From assembly GCF_000321225.1 (NCBI RefSeq), contig NW_004450267.1, forward strand, positions 7,238,601 through 7,302,600: 64,000 bases of DNA, written 5' to 3'. Of this stretch, positions 1-11,920 are shown piece after piece. The position numbers and the translations under genes are program-made. Below the pieces are notes generated by a model that ran no database searches, was not told where the DNA came from, and saw only the letters and a program-made list of their open reading frames with translations. The number at the start of each line of letters is the position of its first letter. Position 1 is the first letter of the stretch. This stretch comes from Odobenus rosmarus divergens. Its lineage: Eukaryota; Chordata; Mammalia; Carnivora; Odobenidae.

Positions 1-599
1 AATAGAACCAAACTGTTAAGAGTTTTAATTCATCCATCAGCTTTTGCTCTCAGGGCTTTTCTGCTTCCTCTCTTGCTGACAGTAGCTCAGCTTTTGTGGC
101 TATTAGTGGGTCTAGACAGAAGTAACTGTCTCCCCTTCTAATTTTCTTATGGGCTAAGTAACTAGATGGCCATGAAGGTAAGAATTACATATAAAATCAG
201 GATTCAAGAGGCTTTCCTGTGAGCACAGATGTTTAGTTTTGCTATGTGAAGACTTCCTCCCTATGTCTCAGATCTATTTGTTGGACAGCTGAGTTCCAAA
301 TCCAATATATTTATCACCTTTTTCCTAACACATTGCATTGCTTTAGCTGTATAACCTGTTATATAATGTATGACAATAGACAAACACATTTCAAAAGGTC
401 AAGTAGTTCTTATTCTTTCATTACAACAGAGGAGGAAAGTTTAGGGATTGACAGAAACCTGCATTATATATAAAGTTTCCATGTTGCTATCTTATTCTGA
501 GGAGATATAAATGGTGAATTATATTTTAAAATACTAAATGTAGGAAATGTCTCATACGTGACATCATATGAACCTCTAACTTACAAATATATTGATTTC

Positions 600-1670
600 A
601 AAATGTCAAATTTATGTTTATCAAGATACAATAAAGAGAGTAAAAAGACGAGCCACAAAGTGAGAACAGATATTTACAACACGTATAACCAATAAAGGAC
701 TAATATCTAGAATATTAGTATCTAGAATATGAAGAACTCTTAAAAATGCATACAAGAAACCCCTAGATCACTCACTAGATACATGGGCAAAAGGCTGGAA
801 TGGGGCATCATAAAAGAAAGTCCAAAGGCCCAATAAGGACATGACAAAATGTTCAACCTCATTAGTGATTTGGGAAATGCAAATTAAAACCATTAGCAGA
901 TACTACCACATCCCCACTAGACCTGCAAAAATTTTGAAGTCTGACAGTATCAAGTATAGACAAGGATGCAGAGCAACAGAAAATCTCACATATACTGGGA
1001 GGAGTGGAAATTTGGTACCAGCATATCAAAAAATAGTTTACACCAACTAGTAAAGTTGAAGATATAGATAAAGATATATCCTATTACTCGACAATTCTTT
1101 TTTTCATTCATCTAGAAATTCCACTCCTTGCTTTATACCCTAGAGAAACTCAAGCACATGCACACAAGGATACACATACAAAAATATTTACAGCAGTATT
1201 GCTCCCATAGCCCCAAACATCCCATGTAGAGAATGGATACTCTGTGGTATAGTCATACAATGGAATACTATACAACAATGAAAATTAATGACCTATACAC
1301 ATCAGCACGGATGAATTCCATAAAAATATGTGTTGAGCAGGACACACACACACACACACACACATATAGTATAATTCTAGTCATATAAAGTTGAAGAACA
1401 GCCACATTGAAACTACATTGCTTGGAGACACATTCAAAAGGGGTAAAAACATAAAGGAAAGTAAGGTCAGTATTATTACAAATGCTAAGAGAATGATTGC
1501 CTCTAGGGGAGAAGAACAGGGTTGTGATCGGGGGGGGGCACACAGGGGGCTTCTGGAAAGCCATGACCTGCATGGTTATTTCCTGTATATTCGCTTTATA
1601 ACTGTCCACTCAATTGTTTGGGAGTTTGTATGCATTTTCAGCATACATATTTCACTTTTTAAAAAAATCT
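600..1670 (+). mobile_element. Old L1 fragment (ORF2 end and 3-prime UTR)
   Basis: The sequence follows the L1 ORF2 end: TCTAGAATATGAAGAACTCT, then AAATGCAAATTAAAACCATTAG, ATACTGGGAGGAGTGG and ATGGAATACTATACAACAATG. It is heavily diverged with many stops. A CA microsatellite (1342-1364) lies in its 3-prime part. The boundaries are approximate. Confidence 0.75.
1342..1364. repeat. (AC)n microsatellite
   Basis: About 11 uninterrupted AC units inside the old L1 block. Confidence 0.95.
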
Positions 1671-1810
1671 AAAAAGTTTAAGGTATACCAGATGTTTCTA
1701 ATTAGGAATGTACTCTCTCCATAGAAACAAAAGTATAATTAACATTAATCAGACAAGCCCACAAGTCACATTTGGGTAATAGTATAGATTAAATACTATT
1801 TAAAGTATTT

Positions 1811-1850
1811 AAGTACATTTCAATAAAAATAAGTACACTTCAATAAAAAT
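1811..1850. repeat. 20-bp tandem duplication
   Basis: AAGTACATTTCAATAAAAAT is followed by AAGTACACTTCAATAAAAAT, one mismatch. Confidence 0.9.
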
Positions 1851-1984
1851 AAGAGAAAATAATATAGTGGCAATATTATCAGTTAAACAAGACATACCAG
1901 AGCAATAATGAATAAGGCTAATTTTTAGAGTATCTGATATCAGATTGGAAAAGATAAAAATATCGATGCTACACTATGTTGCAA

Positions 1985-2400
1985 GACTGTGGGGTAACTG
2001 GCACTCTTACACACAACTGGAGGGAGTGCAGACTGGGGCAACACCCACACAGGGTGATGTGACATCGTCTATCAAAATTTAAAAGGGGCAGTTGTACTTC
2101 TAGAAAGTTACTCTGTTAAAATACTCACGATTCACAAGTGTGAGAAACTATATCTGTACAAAGCTATTAATTACAGCCTTGTTTGTAATGGGAAAAGATT
2201 GGAAACATCCCATATACCCATTGATAGAGAATGAGTTAAATAAATTATGGTAATGGAATGCCATGTAGCCATCAAAAGGAATGAAGCAGCACTACATGAC
2301 CTACTGTATGATTACCCACATTTGTTACACGGAAAAAGTGTAAAACAGTACTTACTGTATGCTGTTACTTGTTTAAACATTTTTAAGAAGAATAAATAAA
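1985..2400 (+). mobile_element. Old L1-like fragment
   Basis: Motifs such as GGAAAAGATTGGAAACATCC, CCATTGATAGAGAATGAGTTAAATAA and TGGAATGCCATGTAGCCATC are typical of old L1 3-prime regions. It is diverged and non-coding. Confidence 0.65.
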
Positions 2401-3793
2401 TATGAGCCTTCATGTTTTTAAAGAATCTCTCAGGAAGAATACCTACATTTTGAAACACATGCATATATTACTACTTTGAAAGTTCATTTCATTTTAAGAA
2501 TCTTGAATGCATATGCTTAAGGAAAAACAGGTTTAATTAAATTATTATGAGGAAGTATAAGAAGATTTTGGTAAAGAGTCTAATGATTTTTCTGAACAGT
2601 TCCCATCAGAGCGAAGAGCCCATTAAAAAAAAAAAAAGTCAAATTCTACATCAAAACAAAATAATTCTTTTGATACATATGTATCAGTAGGACTTCTCCT
2701 TTACATATTGTCCATGATTAGAATAACTATTTTGGGATCAAAACTGATACAAAGGAGGAGAAGCAGAAAGGAAGATGAACTTTAAGGCCAAGCTCAAATC
2801 TCACTTTTGGTGTAGAGGCCATCCAATTTGCCAGGCTGAATTTGTTGCACAAAGTGGGTATGCTTCTTTTACAAAACCTAGCAGACAGTGTGGTCAGTAT
2901 GTCTCTCATCTGACACTTTCTCTTTGTAACTTCTTGGGTTCCTAGCAAAGCAGCTAGCATAAAGGAAGTGCTAAGTACAACTGTCCCCTTTCACAAATAC
3001 ATGAGATGTGTCCACAGCCGCATATAAGACACTTGGGATGTGCAAGGACAGAGGTTGTTCTTATATATTCTGAATCTCCAAGGTATCTTGCCATCGGTGG
3101 ACACTCAATAAAATTCCACTGAGTAAAAGAATGAAATCATTTGAAATAATTTTCAAATATATTTGAAATAATTTTCTATTTTACCTCTAATTGCATTCTT
3201 CTCTGCTCACAGATCTTTTTCACTTGGTCATGTGATAGTGTTTGTGCCAACTAGTTCGCTCTTTAAATAACACAACCAACCTAGTAGTTTGGACTTCATG
3301 TTCCCCTGTTAGAAGCACTGTCTTGAGTTTAAATGTTAGAGAACATATCCTAGAAATCTTTCTCTTTGGGGATTTTTCAAAAATTTTTTCATGAATGCAA
3401 TAAATGTTCTTAATACCCCATGGAAAAAGGCATAAAAATTGTGACTGCTCTTGTTTTGGGGGGTTGTGGGTGCTGTGGGGGTGGGGAGGAGAGGGGGACT
3501 CTGCATTACAGATTTCAGATTCTGCAATTCGAAGCACCTCCCTTAAACAAACCATTCCCCCCCACTCCTCATCCCTTCACATCTTTTTTTAAAAATTAGA
3601 ATAGTTTTTTTTTTTTAAAACAACTTCCTTCTGATATTCCTGTTTTATGAGATAGATGAAATTTAAAAGCATTTGGGGGTTATGTTAAATACTTCCTGCT
3701 CTTTTGTTTTTGTCTAGAATGTCTGTCCACCTGCCATGAACATAAACCTTCTCTAATCAGGAGTGTGCTGACTGCAACCAGAGCCAAAATATA

Positions 3794-3798
<5 letters not shown>

Positions 3799-3863
<65 letters not shown>

Positions 3864-3872
3864 AGGAGAGAA
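3799..3872. repeat. Compound (TG)n(AG)n microsatellite
   Basis: Thirteen TG units run straight into an AG tract with a few A and G interruptions. The alternating and purine halves make it both Z-DNA prone and triplex prone. Confidence 0.95.
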
Positions 3873-4079
3873 ATCTGGCATTCTAATTTGAAATCGTTAT
3901 GAATCAGGGAATTAAAAATTGCAGGACTACCTTCAAGTGTTCCCAAATGATCTTTTTAAAAGAAATGCTGAGTTCTTTTTAGATAAAAGCTGCAACGGTA
4001 TCAGTCACAGAGACAAAAGTCAGTTCCAGTGAATTCCAAATGCCTTAAAATGGAGCATATTTAGGCTCATATCAGCAGG

Positions 4080-4200
4080 AAAGCAAGGTGTTTAGTTTTG
4101 GTCACTGCCATGACCTGTGTGTCTAGAACAGTGCCTGCTGTATAGGTGAGCTCAATAAATGGCTGATGAATTTGTGAGATAAAAAGGTGGCATCCATCAA
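4080..4200 (+). repeat. L2 3-prime remnant
   Basis: TGTGTCTAGAACAGTGCCTG then GAGCTCAATAAATGGCTGATG matches the L2 3-prime end. Confidence 0.65.
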
Positions 4201-5572
4201 AATTCCGAGGAAAAGAAAAGACAATGCCTTTTTCATCTCCTCTGGTGCTCACTAAATCATGTCTTCCACGTGTATGTAAGTCAGTGACAGCAAATAGTAA
4301 ATGCAACTTTTTAAACCCCATTCCTGCAGCTGAAAGAGGAGTTAGCAGGAGACAGGAGACAGACATAGTAAAAGCTAGAGGCTTTTTTCCCTTTGAGGAC
4401 ATCATCAAGTTCCGAGAGAAGAAAAGCCCTTGCCATTGGTACAGGCTGAGAGCGGTGTTCAGGGAGCACTCACTAAGCATTCCACGGCCAACATCAGCAG
4501 AGGCCACACAAGATTAGAGGAACAGCTCTCCTGAGCTTGGAGTCAGTGTATACATCTCCCTGCAATTACCAATTTCAAACGGAGCCAAGTAGAGCATTAA
4601 GAAAAGTACAGGAGATGAACATTCTGAACAGGGAAGACTCATCTTGCTGTCCTCACATCTGGGGAGGCTGAACCCTGCCCCCCGGCTCTGATACATGACA
4701 TGGCCAGGGCCATGTCTGCGTGGCCCATGGTGGGGAAGAATGGAAAGAGAGACTGGTATGGCTGGCTGAGGGTCTGCCTGAAGCTAGGGAAAGGACACCT
4801 CTCACAGGTCTCCTGTGCATAGTTCTGCATCTTCTTCTAGCAGTTTTCTCTCAACAGGAAGAGCTATCAGGGCAGAATCAGGCTGCTGCCCCTCAGAAGG
4901 CATCTCCTACTTACTGGCCCAGGGACAGGCATGGAGCCCAAGTCCCGTCCTCACTGTGGCTCCTTATAGAGGGCCACCATAGAGGACGTTCACACTGGCT
5001 TCTCTTGACAAGGCCCTGTTTTCTAGCATAAGGATCACATCACCTCACTCCAATGCCACAAATTCTGAGACCCACATGCGCCCGTTCTCTATCTACTACA
5101 TTACACTGGTCACGGCAGACGGGTGGGCAGTAGCCATCAGCTGTGAGGACGTGACACTAAGCTGCCAGGCGGGTAAACCCAAAGCAAGCATTTCCAATCT
5201 AAGCTCAAGATCAAGAAACAGGGTAATAGTTACCCACTTGCCACCCAACAGACCTTTCCCAAGAATCCCATGCTGTGGGCACAGAGAACCTATGTCATGT
5301 TTTCATGGCTCCAGGTAGCTCCAGCTTAAAGCACAACCACCACTTCGAAGCCCCTTTCCTCTGCTCCATCCATTCTAGTCTCACTGCTGTGGCTCCAAAT
5401 ATTCATTTCCAGCAACATTTCTGCTTGAATTTTCTAAAAGAGTTAATTTTCGTGCCAGCCAGGATGGCTTACCACCAGACACCATACTCCTGGTGTCACT
5501 TCTAGTCGCCCACCAGCTCAACTTGCTAAGAGCAGTATTTCTCATAGCCTGTTTCCCCTACCATTAGCTTTA

Positions 5573-5783
5573 TTTATTTTCTTAAAGATTTTATTTATTT
5601 ATTTGAGAGAGAGAGCAGAGCAAGAGAGAGAGCACACGAGTCGGGGAGGAGGGGCAGAAAGAGAGGGAGAAGCAGGATCCCCACTTGAGCAGGGAGCTCA
5701 ACGTGGGGCTTGATCCCAGGACCCTGAGATCACAACCTGAGCTGAAGGCAGACACTTAACCAACTGAGCCACCCAGGCGCCCC
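5573..5783 (-). mobile_element. Can-SINE (tRNA-Lys derived, arctoid type)
   Basis: Read on the minus strand it starts GGGGCGCCTGGGTGGCTCAG (tRNA-like head with A/B box region), continues through the TCATGATC/GGGATC core, and ends in AAATAAATAAAATCTTTAAG. It is flanked by a perfect 14-bp target duplication, TACCATTAGCTTTA, at 5559-5572 and 5784-5797. The exact duplication marks a fairly young insertion. Confidence 0.95.
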
Positions 5784-6589
5784 TACCATTAGCTTTAATA
5801 AGGCATTCACAGTCATTTTGTTCTATGCTAAAAGAACCTTTTAACTGACACAGGAGAAAAAAAAGGTAAGTGGTATGCTGAGAGGTCTGTGCAGAATACG
5901 CCAGTAAAATCCTTGCTCTGAGAGCCGCCACTTCTCTCTCTGCCCTTGGCCCCCCAACCTGTGCCATCTCCCCACTCATGCCCCTCCTCCCGAGCAGGAT
6001 GTGTCCGGCGGAGAGGCATACTCACTTGGGTCTTGTTTGCCTTGAACTGTTGCCAGCTAATCCACTTTAACATCTTGGCTTGCTCTCAAATTTGCTTTTT
6101 CCTTCCACCGAGATTTTTAAAAAACAGAGTTCATACTTATGCTGGGCTGCAGCAGGACTCACTGCTCCCAGGCAGCTTGGAGGCAGGGATCAGCCTTGTC
6201 ACAACTCAGTGCTCGCTGCCAAGCTCTCAGAGGCCAACCAAGAAGTTGCCTTGAGAGGCCTGAAGACTCTGTCTAGGGTAGAATCCCTCTCCCACCAAGG
6301 CCACTCTATGAGTCACAAGTTCTTGGTATCAAAGAGTCTGACAGGCATTCGTACTTGGGAAGTTATCTTTCCCTGCTCTGCCACATGCCAGCCCTGGAGG
6401 TGCTCGACTGGGCTCTGGAACCACCCTGTAATTTCCTTGGGTCATCACAGATTGGCACAGGCCAGGGCAGGGGGGTGCAGAGGCTGTGGGAGAAGGGGTA
6501 ACAGTAGTGTTTTGTTTTGCTTTCAAGGTTCTAAAAGTTAAACGATCAGGGTTGCTACAAAAGTACTATGTTTTTAACCCAATTTAACA

Positions 6590-6700
6590 GCCAGGAGATT
6601 AAGCTGAGGTTCAGTCCCAGGTCTGCCATTAACTAACGGGCTTTGTGACTCTGAGCAAGTCACTTTGTTTCTTTTAAACGTGTCCATGAAGGCAGAGGGA
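6590..6700 (+). repeat. MIR remnant
   Basis: The MIR core is readable as TTCAGTCCCAGGTCTGCCATTAAC followed by TTTGTGACTCTGAGCAAGTCACTT. Confidence 0.75.
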
Positions 6701-8275
6701 TAGATGACCTGTACAGTTCCTTTCTTCCCTTAGCTTCTGTTTCCAAGGTCCAAACTCACTCCTACTCAGATCTGGCCTGTGGCCACCCCTGCAGCTACCA
6801 CACATAGATCTAATCTACCAGCAAATCACCGTTTGCAGTTTCCCGATTTCTGTGACCGATCCCTGGGCCCTGCGCCTCTAGAACTGAGGAGATGCCTTGC
6901 GGCTGCCATGCTCCAAGCATCCTGAGAGCACTTCTGGGCCTCTTTGCAATCGGCCCATGTGCAGCACGCGACTCATGGGCCACTGTTGCTTATGAAACGC
7001 ATTTGCTTTTCCAGATGATCGGCACTTTAAAAAGAGAGTCTCTCAAGGGAGGTTTTAAAGCTATGGAGTAAAAATCAAAATATTAGGTAAAATAATGCCA
7101 TCGTGATTTTGCCCCGTGAACCCAGGTTGAGTTTTCCAGAAAAGTGGATTTCACAGCCGTTGGTCATAGGCAATAGCTGGAAGCCAGTCATTCATTTGAG
7201 GAACTTTTCATTTAGAGGAAAACCTGCAACCTCAACTCCTCGCACTTTATCAGTTTGTTCCAAAAAGCCAGCACGTTGATACTGTGTTGAACGCCGCTCA
7301 GAAGAGGACGGAGCAGTGTTTCTGGGGGGAAGCAGGAAAATCCCCTGCTGGACCTTGCCCACCGATGCCTGTCTTCCCCCCCGCTCAGATCCCCCCCTTT
7401 GTCCACCACAGGAACTGAACTAGGAACAAAAGCTATTTTCAGACCTAGTCCTGGGCTTGGGTTATTCAGAACACTCGGGGGAAAGCCACGATTTGCACTT
7501 AAAATTTGAAAGTGGAGATGGCATTTTTCCCACTTTGGAGTGACGAGTGAGTCCTTGAAAAGAATCAGGATGCCTCTACCTAGGATTCATATGGCAATTC
7601 TGACCCACTGCACTGTTGAGGTGGGGTGTGACTGGGTCTCAGGACCGCTTTGCTGATAAAGTCAAGTTCAGATTTCTGATACATCCTCTCCAAATGCTGG
7701 TAACTGGAAGTACCATTATGTACTCTCTCATTTGTTCAGGGGTTAGAAAGTGTTTTGTTACTAGATAGGATGTAACATGAATCTCTCCCTATAAAGAATT
7801 ATTTTAGGGCCCTTAGCCCCACTGAGACAAAGGGGAGAGTAGCAGAAGTGCTGAGGGATCTCCCCATCACATTTTCTGTTGCTTTTCGTAGAATGCAGTT
7901 AATGGGCTGGATCTCCAGCAGGTGGTTCACCTGCTCCGGCACCACAACTAAATCTAACGAGCTGTCACAACTGCATTCTGGACACTCAGCCTTGGGTGGA
8001 CCATCTTGATGGTTTTTAAGAATTTGTCAAGCAAAGAATATTATTACCTTGTATGAACTAATAGGATGTTTATTAGTCCTGACGCTGCTGAGTCTCCACA
8101 TTTCCAGATGTCTGGTTATCTCTTCAGTGCCAAACCCAGTGATCTGTGGGTCCTTAACACCCTAGGAAGCATTTGTCCATTTTCTTGCATGGGAGTGCCC
8201 GGCAGTAACCCAGACGGGGACCCATCACATGTCTCCTCTGCTCCAGACACTCTTTCATGCAGAATCATTGCATCA

Positions 8276-8339
8276 CAGCAGGGGCTGAGCCCTCACCAAT
8301 GCACCAGTGGTAGGGGCTGGGCCCTCACCAATGCACCTT
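8276..8339. repeat. Imperfect 32-bp tandem duplication
   Basis: Two copies share AGGGGCTGRGCCCTCACCAA and then TGCACC, with changes mainly in the leading six bases of the unit. Confidence 0.85.
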
Positions 8340-8929
8340 GAAGTGCTGAACCTTCTCTGACTACAGCCCTTACACCTAGTGGCTTGCTAAGTGCTCTCAA
8401 GATGTAGGCGTCAGGATTACCCAATTCTGATAAACCAGATGAGGCTCTAGGGAAGTCTATTCTTAGAAGGCTCCTGCAGCCAGGCTGCGCCACACTTGTT
8501 ACAGGTATCATCTGTAGGCATCCTTTGACTTTCCCCTTAGTTGGGCCCTCACTGTCTCTAAGCTGACCCTTCCTTACCAATCAGTGAAACAAAATTTTGG
8601 CTATGACCCACTGATTTGACTGTATGGCTGAAAAACTATTAAGTTAGATCCTGAAATCTCCAGGCTTCTTCACATATTTCCCTGTCCCCCTTTGGCACAT
8701 TGCCATTATCAGCCCACCTTGTATCTTAGATCACATTAGCTTGTTACTGAAATTCTTCATTTAAAACAGTCAGCCCTGGGATGTTCCAGCAGCATTTATT
8801 TTGCCTTTACAATTTTTACAGAGAATAGCATCTGCAACTCAATTTCACTTTGACTTCCCTGTCTCCAGCCTGGACATGTCTAGAAATAGACATGTTCTGA
8901 TGGAGAGTATCTACTAGGATGGGTTTGTA

Positions 8930-9010
8930 ATATTCAATTCAATAAGCATTTATTGAGCGTCCCAGCATGCCTACCCTAAACAGTAAATAGACGCACAGGG
9001 ACCAGCACAG
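8930..9010 (-). repeat. L2 remnant
   Basis: TTCAATAAGCATTTATTGAGCG is the complement of the L2 3-prime end, followed by diverged L2-like sequence. Confidence 0.6.
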
Positions 9011-10439
9011 TGCAGGTGGCCACTTCTGTACCATTAGCTGGAAATTACTCGGCAGACATCCATCATGTTAAACAAGATACTTCTTCACTGCCACCTCTTT
9101 ACTCAGGCTCACTTCACCGGAATTCTATAACTCTGTATTTCTTTGAAGTATGGTTACAAAGTCCCACCGCTTCGTAATGCACATACAGGCAAAACACTCT
9201 CTACAGTGCCCAGAAGAGCAGGAGCATATTTTTGGATAAGAAGAGAAAAGGGCTCAGAGCGCAATCAAACAAAGCAAGCACACCCATCTGCCTTCACAGC
9301 AATAAGACTTTTGCATGGGACAGGTACAGTTAGAACTTAACTATGCAGAACCATTGAGGGTTAAACCAAAGCAATTTGGGAGAAAGTGATTAATGCTATT
9401 TCCTGAAGCACCCTTGCTGGTTTTGTCAGCATTTAGTGAAGAACTAACAATATTAGACCGATTCCTCATCATAGGAGGATTTACAATGCAAGGAAGCAAC
9501 CCCAGATCCTCTGCTGTAGAGAAAAGGGGCCGGGCATTGGTCTTCTGCCCTCAATCCTGTCTTTTTAGCAAGAATTTGGATGAAGCCACAGAAGGTATGT
9601 TTATCTGATAATGCTGGGAGATGCGGCTGACATGCTGGACCAAAAAATAACTTATATTCAAAATATGCTAGAATGCTGGGATGGAACTAAACAGGAGAAA
9701 ATCTAATAGATACAAAGTATCCCAACACTCAGGTTATTAAATGAGCTGTGCAACCAGGGCAGCCAGTGCAAGCAGGCATGGAGAGTTTATGAGCCAACAC
9801 TGAATACCACTACTAGACACATGTACCAGGGAGGAAACTAGGCAGAGTAGCCCTGGAACAAGAAGCTGAATGTGTATTAGTTAGATCACATCTGTAGGAT
9901 CATGTACCATTCTGGAAGCCCCACTTCATTTCGATCATTCCACACTGAAGGAAATCCAGAGGAAGGCAGCCAGGATATGGTAGGGCATGAAAATACATTA
10001 ATACAAGGAACAGCTGGAGAAACTGAGGACTTCTAGACAGAAGATTAGGAGAGAAGACAAGACAACCATCTTCAAATATCTCAAGCCCAGGGGTTGCCAC
10101 CAGCCCAAGAGGGTACAACTTGAGGATTAAAATGAATACCTAACAGTAATGGATTATAATCCATTAACTAGTAAAATAACCCATGAGCCAATGCTAACAG
10201 TAAATATCTAAGCCTTAGATCCTAAGGGCTAGCAAATGGAAAGAGGAGTAGATTTGCTCTGTTTATAGACAGGTAAGTTGAAGCTACCTCCCTTTAGGTG
10301 TACTATGGAAAAGAATCTGCTGTCAGTTAGCTAATGAAGGAAGAGGGCAGAACTCTTCTCAAGAAGTAGATCCTCACAGTTTGTGAAATAATTGTGTACT
10401 CTTATTCAGAGCATCTAAACTTTTGTTTTCCCTCCAATA

Positions 10440-10600
10440 GTCGTGGGAAATTAACCCTTACTGAATGTCTAACAGGTGCCAAGTAAATGTGCTTGTCTTA
10501 CAGATAGGGAAATTAAGGTGCAATAACTCACACAACAGGACACAGAGGGTAACCACCAGAGCTGGGATTTGAACGTGGGTGTGTCCAAACTCCATCCACC
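10440..10600 (-). repeat. MIR remnant
   Basis: Antisense MIR pattern: CAGATAGGGAAATTAAGG, CACAGAGGGTAACC and GAGCTGGGATTTGAACGTGGG. Confidence 0.7.
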
Positions 10601-11439
10601 CCACCACAGCACACAAAATACACAAAAGGTGATTGGAGAGGTACCCGAGGGCCCCGAAGCTGTGGTTCTTTAATGGTTACATTTTCCTCATCTACCCAGC
10701 ATAGCACTGCCACTGTTCTATTCTTCTAGATTAGAAGATGAAGACTGGGGTCTTTTCTAGAAACCCATTGTTAAGATGACCCTGATCCCTGTGGAGGGAC
10801 TCTGCCCTATTCCCTCCCCACAGCTGCCCCTCTTTGTCCTTCTCTTGAATATGGTTTGGTTTCCTGAATCAGTCCATTTTTGTTATCTTGCTCTTCTTCA
10901 GAGTCTGTTCACCTGACCACTTGGAAAGCAACAGAGACCAGTCTCCTGGCTTTCTGGTACAGTTAGGGGAAAATTTAACACTGTTGATACATCTCTGAAC
11001 TCAAAGATACCACTTACTGGTTTGCCTGACGAAGGGGAGTGTAGGTGAAGGAGGGCACATGGCTGTCCTGTTATCACTGTTCTGTGTCAGAAGAGTAAGA
11101 ACATTCTAAATTATAGTATGTGGTCACAGATAGGCCCTCTGTTTTATTCTGAAAGTGTGACTACTTCTAGGTGATTCTTCAGGGTTCTTGTATAGAACAC
11201 AGAATCTCCCATCATCCCCAGACCCACTGCCCATGTTTCCCAGGGCCTGAGAAGGGAGTTGGGGGTTCGTGTTCCCAACGAGCCAGGTTCTCCAGCTGAC
11301 TATTGCTTTCTCCTTGGAGGTAAGGAAACTTCGAGGCTTCTTGAGCATATTTAAAAATACAATGTTTGTATATCTGGCTGCTTTCCGACCAGCTGTTTTA
11401 GCTGCCTCCTGATACTGGAATTTCCTGAGATCAGGGACT

Positions 11440-11610
11440 GTGTTCCCTCTGTTCATTCATCCCACAAGCCTTTCCTGAGCATCTGTGTGTGCTGCGGGCC
11501 AGGGACAGCAGTGAAGCAGACAGACAACCTTGCCCTCATCAAGGCTTAACGGCTTGGCTAGAGAGACACACATTGAACGAGAATTACACAAATAAGGATT
11601 CACATTCAAC
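11440..11610 (-). repeat. L2 3-prime remnant
   Basis: TTCATTCATCCCACAAGCCTT, CCAGGGACAGCAGTGAAGCAG, CTTGCCCTCATCAAGGCTTA and GACACACATTGAACGAG trace an antisense L2 end. Confidence 0.75.
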
Positions 11611-11774
11611 AAATAACCCAATTCTCTCTACAGTATCCAGCACAGAGCTAGGCACATGGTGGGTGCTTTTTCAAGAATATGTGACTAATGTTTTTGTGGA
11701 ATGTGCAGAAAGACTGACCAGCTGAGTTCATCTTAGCATTGGGAGTACAACGCCTTGACCTTTGGAGTGAGAGA

Positions 11775-11920
11775 AAAAACATGACAGTGAAGCAGAATGA
11801 TTTGGGTGCTAGTTCCTGCTTTTCCACGAACTACCAGAATTTTCCTGGGTGAGTTACTCAATCTTTCTAGGCCTCAGTTTCCTTATTTATAGAATAATAT
11901 GTAAGTAACCAGGATTCTTC
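11775..11920 (+). repeat. MIR remnant
   Basis: GGGTGAGTTACTCAATCTTTC followed by AGGCCTCAGTTTCCTTATTTA fits the MIR core and 3-prime part. Confidence 0.75.

Noticed and set aside
4067..4507. 146-codon minus-strand open frame
   Set aside because: It overlaps an L2 remnant, has no domain and no exon-like boundaries in phase with KALRN.
5573..5783. tRNA-like sequence
   Set aside because: The A/B-box-like head is part of a Can-SINE, as in the six other copies. It is not a functional tRNA gene.
6080..6541. 153-codon plus-strand open frame
   Set aside because: No family resemblance or splice context. Its length is within chance expectation for GC-moderate intron.
11030..11075. Possible Kalirin-7 tail exon beginning CAG-GAC on the minus strand
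   Set aside because: The translation (Asp-Ser-His-Val-Pro-Ser-Phe-Thr-Tyr...) does not match the expected tail and does not end Ser-Thr-Tyr-Val.
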